This document shows, in pieces, positions 16,980 through 25,487 of a stretch of DNA of 64,000 bases; position 1 is the first letter of the stretch; every line of letters starts with the position of its first letter. The notes beneath the pieces are model-generated. The model was not told the DNA's origin, made no database searches, and saw only the letters and a program-made list of their open reading frames with translations. The DNA comes from UBA4416 sp035439445 (GTDB taxonomy: Bacteria; Bacteroidota; Bacteroidia; B-17B0; Aurantibacillaceae). A program made the translations under genes and the position numbers. The DNA is taken from assembly GCA_035439445.1 (NCBI GenBank), contig DAORKG010000010.1:1-64000 (forward strand). The letters are read 5' to 3'.

Positions 16980-18227
16980 TTACCTATTATATGGATATTC
17001 GTTTATCCAATGGAATCCACGGTTAATTAGCCTAAAAGAGTTTGTATTAACCCTGTTAAGTGTGAAATCAATAGTGTCTTTCATGAAAACACCATACAAA
17101 TTAAGCATAGAATCATTTAATTGCTTGTAATATATGTGATATTTATTTACTGTATCTGTCTGTAAATTAAGATCAATTGATTTTTTAAGAGTATCCACTT
17201 CAAATTGTAATCGAAAACTTCTATCGTTTAACTGACGAACGGCAGCCATTCCTTGATAATCGATTACAAAATATTTCCACTCCGCCGAATCTGAATATGG
17301 ACGTAAGGTATCCGAATTTTTAATAAACTGAGTAGGTTTATATAAACCATATAATGGCGGTTTAGGAGCATCAACCCCATATTCTTTTGTCATTTCGTAT
17401 GTTTGGTATCCGCTTAATATAACCGCAAAAAAAATGGCTACAGATTTCAAAACAAGTCTTGATATTTTTAACCATTTTTTTTCAAAAAGTGGTTTGTAAT
17501 CAACCGCATCTGTTGCCTTATTTTTAATAAGTACTAATTTTAAATTATGCCCCATAAAATACATAATTACCAAGCATAACAATACCAATTGAGTAGAGTA
17601 TAATTTTACAGGAATATCGTAACAATAATTCATTAACATCACATTAAGCATCACTACAAAACCTATTAAAGCTCCAAGTAAAGATGTTCTTCTAAACAAT
17701 AACAAAGCGCCGCCTATAAATTCAGCATACCCAGAAAAAACAGTGTATGCTTTTGAGAAACCTATAAAGGTCCATGCTAAACCCATTGGAGAAGATTCAC
17801 CTAACGGCTGAACTAATTTCCATAAAGTTGGTGGCTGAAACTGACTATAAAATATTTTGGCATAACCGTAACTAATTAATGAAGAAGCAACATAGTAACG
17901 ACAAAAAATCAAAAACCAATGCATTAATGTGTCGTAGTTATTTTCTTTCTTATTAAAAAGAGACCAAATACTTGCTCCAATAAATCCTAAAACAAAACAA
18001 GTCAATACTTCAACATAATTGTATGTGGTATCGCCACTACCATTAGGAAAAACAGTGATAGGTTTAGATAAATGTAAGATAGCTGAACCCACCCATGGAT
18101 AAAAATCTTCGCCAATTAAGGATAAAATAGGCAAAATAAGTAAGCCTAAAAAAATGATAGCAAAACGTAATAAAAATTTCTTTGCTGAATTCCAATGCAG
18201 ATTTGGATAAAATAGTTGAGTTTGCAT
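16980..18227 (-). CDS. DoxX-like polytopic membrane protein
   Basis: A 415-residue membrane protein with about seven hydrophobic helices in its first 290 residues. The segment YYVASSLISYGYAKIF, then FSGYAEFIGGALLLFRRTSLLGALIG, resembles the DoxX/DoxD-like fold. It carries a C-terminal soluble part of about 120 residues (from KPPLYGLYKPTQF) that is predicted beta-rich and lies outside the membrane if the helix count is right. The function of this group is not known. The gene is monocistronic: 101 bases separate it from the DUF3276 gene upstream and 123 from aconitase downstream. Confidence 0.65.
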   Translation of the reverse strand: MQTQLFYPNLHWNSAKKFLLRFAIIFLGLLILPILSLIGEDFYPWVGSAILHLSKPITVFPNGSGDTTYNYVEVLTCFVLGFIGASIWSLFNKKENNYDTLMHWFLIFCRYYVASSLISYGYAKIFYSQFQPPTLWKLVQPLGESSPMGLAWTFIGFSKAYTVFSGYAEFIGGALLLFRRTSLLGALIGFVVMLNVMLMNYCYDIPVKLYSTQLVLLCLVIMYFMGHNLKLVLIKNKATDAVDYKPLFEKKWLKISRLVLKSVAIFFAVILSGYQTYEMTKEYGVDAPKPPLYGLYKPTQFIKNSDTLRPYSDSAEWKYFVIDYQGMAAVRQLNDRSFRLQFEVDTLKKSIDLNLQTDTVNKYHIYYKQLNDSMLNLYGVFMKDTIDFTLNRVNTNSFRLINRGFHWINEYPYNR

Positions 18228-18328
18228 ATAAAGTAAGTTTAATAATTAAAACACAGATAGGTAACAAAATAAAAAAGCAGTTACATAACAAACGTTATAT
18301 AACTGCTTAAAAGTATTTAGTTACAATA

Positions 18329-18652
18329 TTATTTCCCTAAATCATCAAAATTCACATCGTCAGATGATGAATGTTCTCTTTCAACAATTGCTGGGGCATT
18401 TTGCTTAATAATCTCTATCGATTCGTTTAAGCCTTCCATAAATTTCTCAAAGTCTTCTTTATACAAAAAGATTTTGTGCTTTTCGTATGTAAACTTACCA
18501 TCGGTACCAAAACGCTTCTTACTCTCAGTGATTGTTAAGTAATAATCGTTTCCTCTTGTAGATTTCACGTCAAAAAAGTACGTGCGTTTTCCAGCTTTAA
18601 CTGCTTTAGAAAATAAATCTTCTCTTTCTGTTCTTTCTATCTCTTCAGACAT
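18329..18652 (-). CDS. DUF3276 / PUR family nucleic-acid-binding protein
   Basis: A 107-residue cytoplasmic protein. KRTYFFDVKSTRGNDYYLTITESKKRF and KHKIFLYKEDFEKFMEGL are the beta-strand and helix signatures of a PUR repeat, named DUF3276 in bacteria. Related proteins (Borrelia BpuR, eukaryotic Pur-alpha) bind single-stranded DNA or RNA. The N-terminus is charged (SEEIERTEREDLF) and the C-terminus acidic (SSDDVNFDDL). It is highly conserved in Bacteroidota, where it may act as a global nucleic-acid-binding regulator; that role is inference. The gene is single, flanked by gaps. Confidence 0.88.
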   Translation of the reverse strand: MSEEIERTEREDLFSKAVKAGKRTYFFDVKSTRGNDYYLTITESKKRFGTDGKFTYEKHKIFLYKEDFEKFMEGLNESIEIIKQNAPAIVEREHSSSDDVNFDDLGK

Positions 18653-18752
18653 ATATCGTGTTTTTTAGTACATAACAAATATTTATATTTTTTGTTGAAA
18701 CTTTTCATCGTGTTGAAAATTAGTTGATAAATATCAGGTTTGTTTTAAACAC

Positions 18753-18782
18753 AAAAAAGCCTCTCGATTGAGAGGCTTTTTA
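18753..18782 (-). terminator. Terminator of the M43 protease gene
   Basis: Perfect 11-bp arms AAAAGCCTCTC and GAGAGGCTTTT around a GATT loop, with A and T runs on both sides so it can work in both directions. It lies 20 bases beyond the protease stop codon. Confidence 0.88.
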
Positions 18783-18801
18783 AGTTAGACTGCAATTATA
18801 A

Positions 18802-21000
18802 CTATTGAATAATTATTTTTTTAGAAACACGTTGATTGTTTACATCAATATTTACAATATAAACACCTGAAGCTAATTTTGAACCGGCATTTACAGTATG
18901 ACTGATGTGACCGTCATTATCAGATGTTAAAGTAGCGGTTTCTAATGTTCTACCCATTAAATCCACTAAAGTAACTGTTGCTTTTTCATTTGAATTAATT
19001 GTAAAATCCAATGTTGAACTAGCTGATGTTGGATTAGGATAAATAGCTAAAGCCATAGATTTTTCTAACTCTGTTAATGAGGTAACCACATTTCCGGTAA
19101 TATTAATTTGATCAATATATACGTTATTAGCTGTAGTTTTAGATGCATCTACTTTAAAATAGAAACGGAATTTAACGCTTGGTTTATTATTTAAAACATT
19201 CAATAGTGTAGAATTAATTGTTTTATTTACCCATTGTGCAGCAGTTGGATTAAATGCTGTTGTTAAAGTTCCTCCGGATGCAGATGCCATTTGTGCAGTT
19301 GTTGGAATACTTAACACATTAGACCATGTCCCTCCACAATCTAATGAATACTGTACTTTCATTGAGTCGTTTTGAGTAGTAGAACGCTTGGCATAGGCGT
19401 AGTAATAAGATAGAGTGATACCTGTAGTATTTGTGAAATCATAAATAGGAGTTTCAAAAATATCAACATGACCTCCTATATTTGATGCCGTAAAGTTATT
19501 CATATAAATACTCTTAGTAGTAGAGTTAGCGCCATTAGCAGTTTTTTGTGCCCAAGCTACAGAACCTGTATTATTGTTAATAACCGTAATATTAGAAGGA
19601 AGTGTAGCACCTTCAAAATCGTACATTGTTGGAGCTAAAACACCATTAGAACCATTAACTACGTTGATATAAGAGGTCTTATTCATTGTATTAGAACCTA
19701 CTGAATTTGTTGCTGTTAAACTAACCGAATAAGTTCCAGGCGTTGCATAAGTAACTACTTGAGAAGTGGCCGTAGAAGTTGCTGGTGTACCGCCTTGAAA
19801 AGTCCAACTAACACCTCCTGAAGCACCTATTTGACTTGAACTTGTAAAAGTAAAAGTATTACCAGCACAGTTTGCTAATTTATTAGCTGTAAAATCAGCA
19901 ACCGGAGAACAAGTGTAACCGGCAGTAATTCCAGTAGCTAGTAAGTTAGCAGGAGTCCATAAATTGCTTCTTCCGCCAGTAGCGCTTGTTAAAGCTGTGC
20001 GCATTCTTGTAATTTGTCCTTGAGTAAACATTTTAGGGCAAGAAGCGTAATCCATTATGTTCTCAATATTTGGAGGATTAGAACAGTCGAAAGAGCTTGG
20101 TGAGCATATAGAAAAATATCCCCCTGTAGGAGGTGTATCTGCCACATTATCTGTACCACATGATACTGGCGCTGTAGGCATATTTGATGGGTCAAATAAT
20201 GGATTGTTTGTTGAACCAAAAGTATGAGATAAGTTTAACCAGTGTCCAATCTCATGGCTTAAAGTTCTAGAATCTGTGGGAGAAGCAACAGCAACTTGAT
20301 TCCTTAACATTACAATAGCATCTCCACTATTTGTATTCGCTGTATAAGGAGTAGAACCTGGTAAATATGTGTATCCTCCAATATATGCCCCTGATGTTAC
20401 AGGACAAGAATAAGTTGCACTTGAAATACACTCAACAATATAAATATTTAAATATTTATTGGTTGGCCAACGGTTAGTACCCACGCCAGAGTAGTTATAA
20501 GCTGGAGAAGATTGACTCCAATACATATTATCAGAAGGATGACGAATAATGCCATTTGTACAATTTCCATTTGGATCTTTTTGAGCTAAAGCAAAACGAA
20601 TTTCGGCATCAACATACAAAGAGGAAAAATTAGAATTAATAGTTGACACATCAGAACCAGTTGCAGCGTAGTCATTATTTATGTAGCTAACTAAATTTAC
20701 AAATGCTTGATCCGTAACACTTAAATTTCCCATGATATGGAAAACAACAGGGATTGTATATACGGGAACTGCAACTTTAGCAGAAGCATTAACGCGAGCG
20801 TCAATAGCTTTTTGATAATCAATCTCAAACTGTGTTTGCGAAGCCTCAAACTGTGATTTTAACGCTGGATTAGCTTTAAATCCTTCTTCCATCGCCTCAA
20901 AAGTATTGCAGGGATGTCTTAAATTTGCAGGTTTTTCTTGAGCTTGCGTTGTTGCAAACAAGCAAAAGATACTTAAAACCGATAATAGTTGTTTTTTCAT
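18802..21000 (-). CDS. M43 (pappalysin-like) zinc metalloprotease with PKD and T9SS domains
   Basis: A 732-residue secreted protease. Domains in order: signal peptide (1-20), propeptide-like helix, catalytic domain with HEIGHWLNLSH near residue 250 (HExxHxxGxxH, the metzincin zinc site) and the Met-turn near NIMDYASCPKMF, then a PKD domain (ADFTANKLANCAGNTFTF to TSYINVV). A jelly-roll/MAM-like domain follows (SVAWAQKTANG...), and a T9SS type A sorting domain (AIYPNPTSASSTL to SKKIIIQ) ends the protein. It should be exported through SprA and cleave extracellular proteins; the substrate is unknown. A second M43 protease is encoded at 41968. Confidence 0.93.
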   Translation of the reverse strand: MKKQLLSVLSIFCLFATTQAQEKPANLRHPCNTFEAMEEGFKANPALKSQFEASQTQFEIDYQKAIDARVNASAKVAVPVYTIPVVFHIMGNLSVTDQAFVNLVSYINNDYAATGSDVSTINSNFSSLYVDAEIRFALAQKDPNGNCTNGIIRHPSDNMYWSQSSPAYNYSGVGTNRWPTNKYLNIYIVECISSATYSCPVTSGAYIGGYTYLPGSTPYTANTNSGDAIVMLRNQVAVASPTDSRTLSHEIGHWLNLSHTFGSTNNPLFDPSNMPTAPVSCGTDNVADTPPTGGYFSICSPSSFDCSNPPNIENIMDYASCPKMFTQGQITRMRTALTSATGGRSNLWTPANLLATGITAGYTCSPVADFTANKLANCAGNTFTFTSSSQIGASGGVSWTFQGGTPATSTATSQVVTYATPGTYSVSLTATNSVGSNTMNKTSYINVVNGSNGVLAPTMYDFEGATLPSNITVINNNTGSVAWAQKTANGANSTTKSIYMNNFTASNIGGHVDIFETPIYDFTNTTGITLSYYYAYAKRSTTQNDSMKVQYSLDCGGTWSNVLSIPTTAQMASASGGTLTTAFNPTAAQWVNKTINSTLLNVLNNKPSVKFRFYFKVDASKTTANNVYIDQINITGNVVTSLTELEKSMALAIYPNPTSASSTLDFTINSNEKATVTLVDLMGRTLETATLTSDNDGHISHTVNAGSKLASGVYIVNIDVNNQRVSKKIIIQ

Positions 21001-21107
21001 GTGATAGATATTTGTGTTTGTGTTAGTACTTATTTTATTTAGATTTATTAAAGTTAATAAATGAAACTTTAAAAGTCAATTTTTTTCGAATATAATCGGC
21101 AAATCTG

Positions 21108-22034
21108 TTATTTTTTTGGATTAATGTCCATTTGGTTTAGAGCCATCATCTGTTTCATGGTTTTATCCATTCCTTCCACGCTTCCATCCAAGAAAATAAC
21201 ATTTCCTTTACCTTCTTGAGCAAAATTCTTAACAGCCTCTGTCCACATACTAAATAAAATTAATGATGAATCCAGTTTCGCTTCTTCCATTTCTTTAGCA
21301 GCACCTGCCATACCTTTAGCAACTTCCTGACGGAATAACGCAATCCCTTCACCTTTCAATTGAGCTGCTTCTTTCTCAGCTTGAGCAGAAATTTTAATAA
21401 AATTACCTTCTGCCTCAGCAGCCTTTGTACGAGTAATTAACAAAGCCTGGCCTTCATTTTCGGCAGCAGCTTTTAAATTATTACTGGCAACTACTTTTGC
21501 CATAGAACGCATAACTTCTTCATCAAACGTAATATCATTTAATTGTAAATCTATTAAATGATAACCCCACTCTTCCAACATTGTATCTAATTGATCTTTT
21601 ACTGCTTCCACAATATCTCTTCTTAACGACAATACTTCTGATTGTTTTTTAGTAGCAACAAAAGCCCTTACTGAACCTTCGATAGAACGTACTAATGCTT
21701 GCATTAAGTTTTTATCATCCACAAACTTAAAGGCAACGTTCTTAATTGTTTCTTCATTTTGGTTTACAACAGCATATAAAAGCATTGCTGTAAAATTCAC
21801 ATTTGCCTGATCAATGGTAACTGCCTGAAATCCTAATTCAGCACTACGATTTTGAATAGAAATTTTACGGTATACTTTTTCTATAAACGGTATTTTCATA
21901 CTTAAACCGGGAGTCAATATTCTTCTGTATTTTCCAAACACAGTAATAACGGCAACCGTACCTTGCTGAACAGTAACGAAGCTCAAAAAAATTAATAGTA
22001 ATCCAAAGACAAGAATAAAAATAAAGAATGGCAT
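21108..22034 (-). CDS. SPFH/Band 7 domain protein (stomatin/HIR-like)
   Basis: A 308-residue protein with an N-terminal membrane helix (IFILVFGLLLIFLSFV). An SPFH domain follows (QQGTVAVITVFGKYRRILTPGLSMKIPFIE through ITFDEEVMRSMAK). A coiled-coil stretch comes next (AAAENEGQALLITRTKAAEAEGNFIKISAQAEKEAAQLKGE in outline), then a Met-rich tail. SPFH proteins assemble into large membrane-bound rings or cages that organise microdomains and often regulate proteases or ion channels. This one is of the HIR-type plant/bacterial group. No NfeD gene sits next to it. It is transcribed away from the TPR gene at 22101. Confidence 0.88.
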   Translation of the reverse strand: MPFFIFILVFGLLLIFLSFVTVQQGTVAVITVFGKYRRILTPGLSMKIPFIEKVYRKISIQNRSAELGFQAVTIDQANVNFTAMLLYAVVNQNEETIKNVAFKFVDDKNLMQALVRSIEGSVRAFVATKKQSEVLSLRRDIVEAVKDQLDTMLEEWGYHLIDLQLNDITFDEEVMRSMAKVVASNNLKAAAENEGQALLITRTKAAEAEGNFIKISAQAEKEAAQLKGEGIALFRQEVAKGMAGAAKEMEEAKLDSSLILFSMWTEAVKNFAQEGKGNVIFLDGSVEGMDKTMKQMMALNQMDINPKK

Positions 22035-22060
22035 AGTTTTTAATATTTAAATTGTTTACG

Positions 22061-22090
22061 TAAATTTAATCATCCAAAGCAATAAACAAA
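22061..22090 (-). promoter_or_regulatory. Likely promoter of the SPFH gene
   Basis: On the minus strand TTTG (22087-22090) is followed after 18 bases by TAAATTTA (22061-22068), one base from TAnnTTTG. The second box is its own complement, so the divergent TPR gene might share it, but no matching upstream box is visible for that direction. Confidence 0.4.
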
Positions 22091-22100
22091 ATATTATTTT

Positions 22101-23156
22101 ATGAACGGTATTTCTCGTTTACTAATAGCAGTATTATTGTGTTTTGTTGCCAGTTTAGGATTTTCTCAAAAAAAAGACACTTCAAAAACTGCCGAAGTTG
22201 ATTTATATAAATCAGCCTGTAAATTAATGGATTCGGCCAAATATAAAGATGCCATCGTTTTATTTAAAAAAGCTGTAAAAATCAAGCCGGATTATGTTGA
22301 AGCATTCAACAAGATGGCATTAGCAAAATTAAAAACAGAAGATTATAAAGGAGCAGAAAAAGATTTACAAGCAGCATTAAAAATTATTCCAGATAATTAT
22401 GAGAGCCAAAAAACAATGGGGATTTTATATTACGAAACAAAAAAATATAAAGAAGCAAAAGCAACTTTAGACTCGGCTGCAGCTCTTAACTCGGATGATG
22501 CTGAATTATTTTATTACCAAGCTAAATTAATGTATGATGGTAAAGCTTATAAGAATGCCTTAGATGTATGCGCAAGAGCTCTGGATTTAAAACCAAAATA
22601 CCTCGATGTGATGTTTTTGAAAGGTGAAGTTCGATTTGCAATGAAAGATTATAATTATTGTATTAAAGAACTATCTGAAGCTATCAAATTAATGTCTGCC
22701 ACAAATCCCAATTACAATGCCTACAAAACAAGAGCAAAAGCACGTTTTGAAGTTGGTGATTATAAAAATGCCGTTAACGACTGGAATGTTTATATAGAAT
22801 CTTTCCCGGATGAAGAAACAGCATTAGTAGCGAGAGGAGCTTGTAAAATTGAAACAGGGGATAATTCAGGCGCCATCGCTGATTTAGACGCTGCTATCAA
22901 ATTAAATCCAAAAAACCCAGTAAGTTATAACTACAGGGGTGTTGCTAAAGGCGAAAACAAGCAATTTGTTGAAGCACTAAAAGATTTGGATTACTCAATC
23001 AAATTGAAATATGATTATGCTGCTGCATTTGTGAATAGAGCGGCAATTAAATTTGCCAGTAAAGACAAACGTGGTGCATGTGACGATTTAAATAAAGCGG
23101 ATAGTTTAGGTGATGAAATGGCAATCAAATTAATTGAAACTTATTGTAAACATTAA
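22101..23156 (+). CDS. Secreted TPR repeat protein
   Basis: A 351-residue protein with a signal peptide (residues 1-22, ending LGFSQ), then about eight tetratricopeptide repeats: DAIVLFKKAVKIKPDYVEAF, GAEKDLQAALKIIPDNYES, NALDVCARALDLKPKYLDVM and GAIADLDAAIKLNPKNPVSY are clear copies. The last repeat region (RGACDDLNKADSLGDEMA) resembles the end of Sel1/TPR proteins. There is no enzymatic domain. It probably acts as a scaffold in the periplasm, partner unknown. It is a different protein from the TPR gene at 11434, and shares only the fold. Confidence 0.85.
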   Translation: MNGISRLLIAVLLCFVASLGFSQKKDTSKTAEVDLYKSACKLMDSAKYKDAIVLFKKAVKIKPDYVEAFNKMALAKLKTEDYKGAEKDLQAALKIIPDNYESQKTMGILYYETKKYKEAKATLDSAAALNSDDAELFYYQAKLMYDGKAYKNALDVCARALDLKPKYLDVMFLKGEVRFAMKDYNYCIKELSEAIKLMSATNPNYNAYKTRAKARFEVGDYKNAVNDWNVYIESFPDEETALVARGACKIETGDNSGAIADLDAAIKLNPKNPVSYNYRGVAKGENKQFVEALKDLDYSIKLKYDYAAAFVNRAAIKFASKDKRGACDDLNKADSLGDEMAIKLIETYCKH

Positions 23157-23172
23157 AATGAATACTAATAAT

Positions 23173-23216
23173 TACGAATATACGAATTAATGCAATCACA
23201 GATTCGTATATTCGTA
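23173..23216. repeat. 15-bp perfect inverted repeat
   Basis: TACGAATATACGAAT (23173-23187) and its exact complement ATTCGTATATTCGTA (23202-23216) are separated by 14 bases. No T run follows, so it is not a standard terminator. It lies between the TPR gene and the QueD-like gene. Confidence 0.75.
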
Positions 23217-23237
23217 CACTATTTGTAATCTAACATT

Positions 23238-23648
23238 ATGAGAACCGCCGTATTTAGAAAAGCTAATTTTAATTCAGCTCACCGATTAAATAATCCATTA
23301 TTTGATGAAAAAACTAATGCTGAAGTATTTGGTTTATGTAATAATCCAAACTATCATGGGCATAATTATGATTTAATAGTGAAAGTTGTTGGTGATGTAG
23401 ATCCGGCAACAGGCTATGTTTTTGATTTAAAAATATTGAATGATCTAATAAAAGATGAAATCATTGAGCGTTTTGATCATAAAAACTTGAATTTGGATAC
23501 AGTTGAGTTTAAAACGTTAAACCCAACTGCCGAAAATATTGCTCGTATTATTTACGAGATATTACGCCCAAAAATTGAATCAAAATTTGATATTGAAATA
23601 ACCTTGTATGAAACGCCAAGAAACTATGTTGTATATCCTGTGAAATAA
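23238..23648 (+). CDS. queD: 6-carboxytetrahydropterin synthase / PTPS family (QueD-like)
   Basis: A 136-residue enzyme of the 6-pyruvoyl-tetrahydropterin synthase fold. The zinc ligands are His15 (FNSAHRL), His40 and His42 (NPNYHGHNYDL), and the catalytic Cys34 is in GLCNNP. DHKNLNLD near 80 and PTAENIARIIYEIL near 95 are typical family segments. It should convert 7,8-dihydroneopterin triphosphate to 6-carboxytetrahydropterin for queuosine; a 6-pyruvoyl-tetrahydropterin role cannot be excluded from sequence. A queuosine precursor transporter is encoded 1 kb away, which favours the queuosine reading. The stop TAA shares its last base with the ATG of the following dipeptidase gene. Confidence 0.85.
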   Translation: MRTAVFRKANFNSAHRLNNPLFDEKTNAEVFGLCNNPNYHGHNYDLIVKVVGDVDPATGYVFDLKILNDLIKDEIIERFDHKNLNLDTVEFKTLNPTAENIARIIYEILRPKIESKFDIEITLYETPRNYVVYPVK

Positions 23649-24409
23649 TGTTTCGTTATTATTTCAAAAAAACAATTTTCATTTCTGCCATATGTTTTAT
23701 TGCGGCATGCAATAATTCTGGTTCAATTCATACAACTAATCAAAAAGTAATCCATTCAAATCTAACATTAACCAAAGACTCATTTAAAATTAAGGACTCC
23801 TGTGATTTGGAAAAACTATTTGTTGCAAAACATTTAGTAAATATAAACTCTTTAGATTCAAATATCAGAGTGGTACTACACTACTCTACTTCTCAAAATT
23901 TTTTAAACAAGCCCATTTATAAAGGATTAAACAATTGTTATCTTCCGTGTGAAGTGGCCATAAAACTTTGCAATGCCGAATATTATTTAAATTCTAATTT
24001 TCCAAATTATCATATCATTGTATTTGATGCGGTTAGGCCTTTACACATTCAAAAACAAATGTGGGAAGAATTAGAAATGCCTGTGGAAGAAAAAATAAAC
24101 TACCTAGCTCATCCAAGTGATTTATCTTTACATAATTATGGAGCGGCAGTAGATGTAGGGATTATTGGAACCAATGATGTGCTATTAGACATGGGAACTT
24201 CCTTTGACTTTTTTGGTGAATTAAGTGAGCCTAAACGAGAAAAAGAATTTGTTGAAAACGGACAATTATCCAAGGAAGCACATACTAACCGATTGCTTTT
24301 AAGAGATGTTATGACAAAAGCCGGATTTACCCCAATTACCTCTGAATGGTGGCATTTTAACGCAACTAATAAAGCAATTGCTGCTGTTAATTATAACTTA
24401 ATAGAGTAA
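23648..24409 (+). CDS. D-alanyl-D-alanine dipeptidase (VanX/DdpX, M15D), lipoprotein
   Basis: A 253-residue protein with a lipoprotein signal (lipobox IAAC, Cys21). The M15 fold is seen in VFDAVRPLHIQKQMW. The zinc ligands are in LHNYGAAVDVGI (His and Asp) and SEWWHFN (Glu base and His). The SxHxxGxAxD pattern is complete, so the enzyme should be active, cleaving D-Ala-D-Ala. In Bacteroidota these are used to recycle peptidoglycan rather than for vancomycin resistance, and no vanH/vanA genes are near. Attachment as a lipoprotein would put it in the periplasm. ATG overlaps the stop codon of queD by one base. Confidence 0.9.
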   Translation: MFRYYFKKTIFISAICFIAACNNSGSIHTTNQKVIHSNLTLTKDSFKIKDSCDLEKLFVAKHLVNINSLDSNIRVVLHYSTSQNFLNKPIYKGLNNCYLPCEVAIKLCNAEYYLNSNFPNYHIIVFDAVRPLHIQKQMWEELEMPVEEKINYLAHPSDLSLHNYGAAVDVGIIGTNDVLLDMGTSFDFFGELSEPKREKEFVENGQLSKEAHTNRLLLRDVMTKAGFTPITSEWWHFNATNKAIAAVNYNLIE

Positions 24410-24509
24410 CTTTCATATAAAAATATTATTGCTTAGGTTTATTATTTAAATTATAATAAAATGTGCTAAAAATCCTTTTAACGGTTGTGTAAACATTTAA
24501 ATTAATATT

Positions 24510-24517
24510 TAAGTTTG
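24510..24517 (+). promoter_or_regulatory. -7 box of the leader-peptide gene
   Basis: TAAGTTTG matches TAnnTTTG exactly and lies 22 bases before the ATG at 24540. The upstream element is weak: the nearest TTG is at 24485-24487, three bases further away than usual. Confidence 0.45.
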
Positions 24518-24539
24518 AAAAAAATTAAAAACTCATATT

Positions 24540-24707
24540 ATGAAATTATCTAACTTATTTAAAAAAGTAACAAAGAACAACGCAACTACTTCAGTTCAAA
24601 AATTAGAAAAAAATCAATTAAGTAAAATTGTTGGTGGTGATGGGGAATTAGAGCACGCAATCAATCAACCTGGAATATCTGTAAAATCAAAACCAACATC
24701 AAAGTAA
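24540..24707 (+). CDS. Small peptide with double-glycine leader (RiPP/bacteriocin-like precursor)
   Basis: A 55-residue gene. The first 33 residues read as a leader: after a Lys/Asn-rich start comes KLEKNQLSKIVGG. Counting back from the GG, it has Leu at -12, Gln at -8, Leu at -7, Ile at -4 and Gly at -2 and -1, against the classic L.....EL..I.GG pattern. Cleavage after GG would release a 22-residue core starting DGELEHAINQPG and rich in Ser, Lys and Pro, with no Cys. Such leaders are cut by C39 peptidase-ABC exporters, and Bacteroidota have many of them, often with modified cores. No exporter or modifying enzyme lies in the window, so it is an orphan precursor; what the core does is unknown. 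It has its own promoter-like box and a strong terminator. Confidence 0.72.
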   Translation: MKLSNLFKKVTKNNATTSVQKLEKNQLSKIVGGDGELEHAINQPGISVKSKPTSK

Positions 24708-24721
24708 TTATTTGATTCCAT

Positions 24722-24755
24722 AAAAAAAATCCAACATTAATGTTGGATTTTTTTT
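24722..24755. terminator. Bidirectional terminator, perfect 34-base palindrome
   Basis: A17-type arms: AAAAAAAATCCAACATT (24722-24738) and its exact complement (24739-24755). It ends the leader-peptide transcript, and on the other strand it overlaps the last codons of the queuosine transporter gene, whose stop codon (24737-24739) lies at the centre of the palindrome. Confidence 0.88.
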
Positions 24756-25414
24756 ATGGAAAATTTATCCTTTCTCAAATATTTTCCTACAATAAAATGC
24801 CCTAAATAAATTAATGGTATTAATGCTAAAGCCACTAACAATTTAAATGCATACCCCCAACTAGCATTTGTCAAAAAATCACTAAAAGCCCATTTACCAG
24901 GCAATACAAAAGCAATAAATTGTACAACAAATGTATCTACCAATTGGCTCACCATAGTGCTGCCTGTTGCTCTTAACCAAATATGTTTGTCTCCGGTTAC
25001 TTTTTTAAAAGCCCAAAACACATACACATCTATTAATTGAGAAAAAAGGAACGCAACTATACTACCAACTATTATCCATTGCGACTGACCAAACACAGTT
25101 CTAAAATTATCGTCGGATACAGGTGAAAACGAAGTTGCTGGAATTTTTAATGCAACAGATAATAAAATAAAAGTAAAAGAAATAAGTCCAACAGTTATAT
25201 ATGTTAGTTTTCTTACGCCATCTTTTCCATAATATTCATTGATTAAATCAGTTAAAAGAAAAATAACTGGCCATAAAATAATACCAATACTTTGTGTAAA
25301 TAGCCCAAAAAACTGCACCAGCTTACCTCCTATTAATTCGGCTACAATAGCATTAGTAATAAAAAAACCTGCTAACACTAAAAAAACGATATCTTTTCTA
25401 CTCTTTAAATCCAC
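24737..25414 (-). CDS. yhhQ: Queuosine precursor transporter (YhhQ/VUT family)
   Basis: A 225-residue membrane protein with six to seven hydrophobic helices. Signature segments are NAIVAELIGGKLVQFFG near residue 22, ILWPVIFLLTDLINEYYGKD near 50, and LFSQLIDVYVFWAFKKVTG followed by WLRATGSTMVSQLVDTFVVQFIAF near 150. The family imports queuosine precursors (preQ0 or preQ1) in bacteria. Together with the QueD-like enzyme, it suggests the strain both makes and salvages precursors. The C-terminus (FSIKKIQH) lies inside a palindromic terminator. A 73-base gap separates its start from the divergent phosphatase gene. Confidence 0.88.
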   Translation of the reverse strand: MDLKSRKDIVFLVLAGFFITNAIVAELIGGKLVQFFGLFTQSIGIILWPVIFLLTDLINEYYGKDGVRKLTYITVGLISFTFILLSVALKIPATSFSPVSDDNFRTVFGQSQWIIVGSIVAFLFSQLIDVYVFWAFKKVTGDKHIWLRATGSTMVSQLVDTFVVQFIAFVLPGKWAFSDFLTNASWGYAFKLLVALALIPLIYLGHFIVGKYLRKDKFSIKKIQH

Positions 25415-25454
25415 TGTTTGTTAAATAATACAAGATTATAAAAAATAACTCTTG

Positions 25455-25485
25455 TTTGCACATTTTTATTAATTTTATACACTTG
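25455..25485 (+). promoter_or_regulatory. Promoter of the propeller phosphatase gene, unusually close to ATG
   Basis: TTTG (25455-25458), 19 bases, then TACACTTG (25478-25485, one mismatch to TAnnTTTG). The ATG at 25488 begins 2 bases after the box, so the transcript would be leaderless or nearly so, or a further promoter exists upstream. Confidence 0.5.
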
Positions 25486-25487
25486 AT

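Noticed and set aside
23648..24409. Vancomycin resistance (VanX)
   Set aside because: No VanH/VanA ligase genes are near and the protein is a lipoprotein. Peptidoglycan recycling is the simpler reading.
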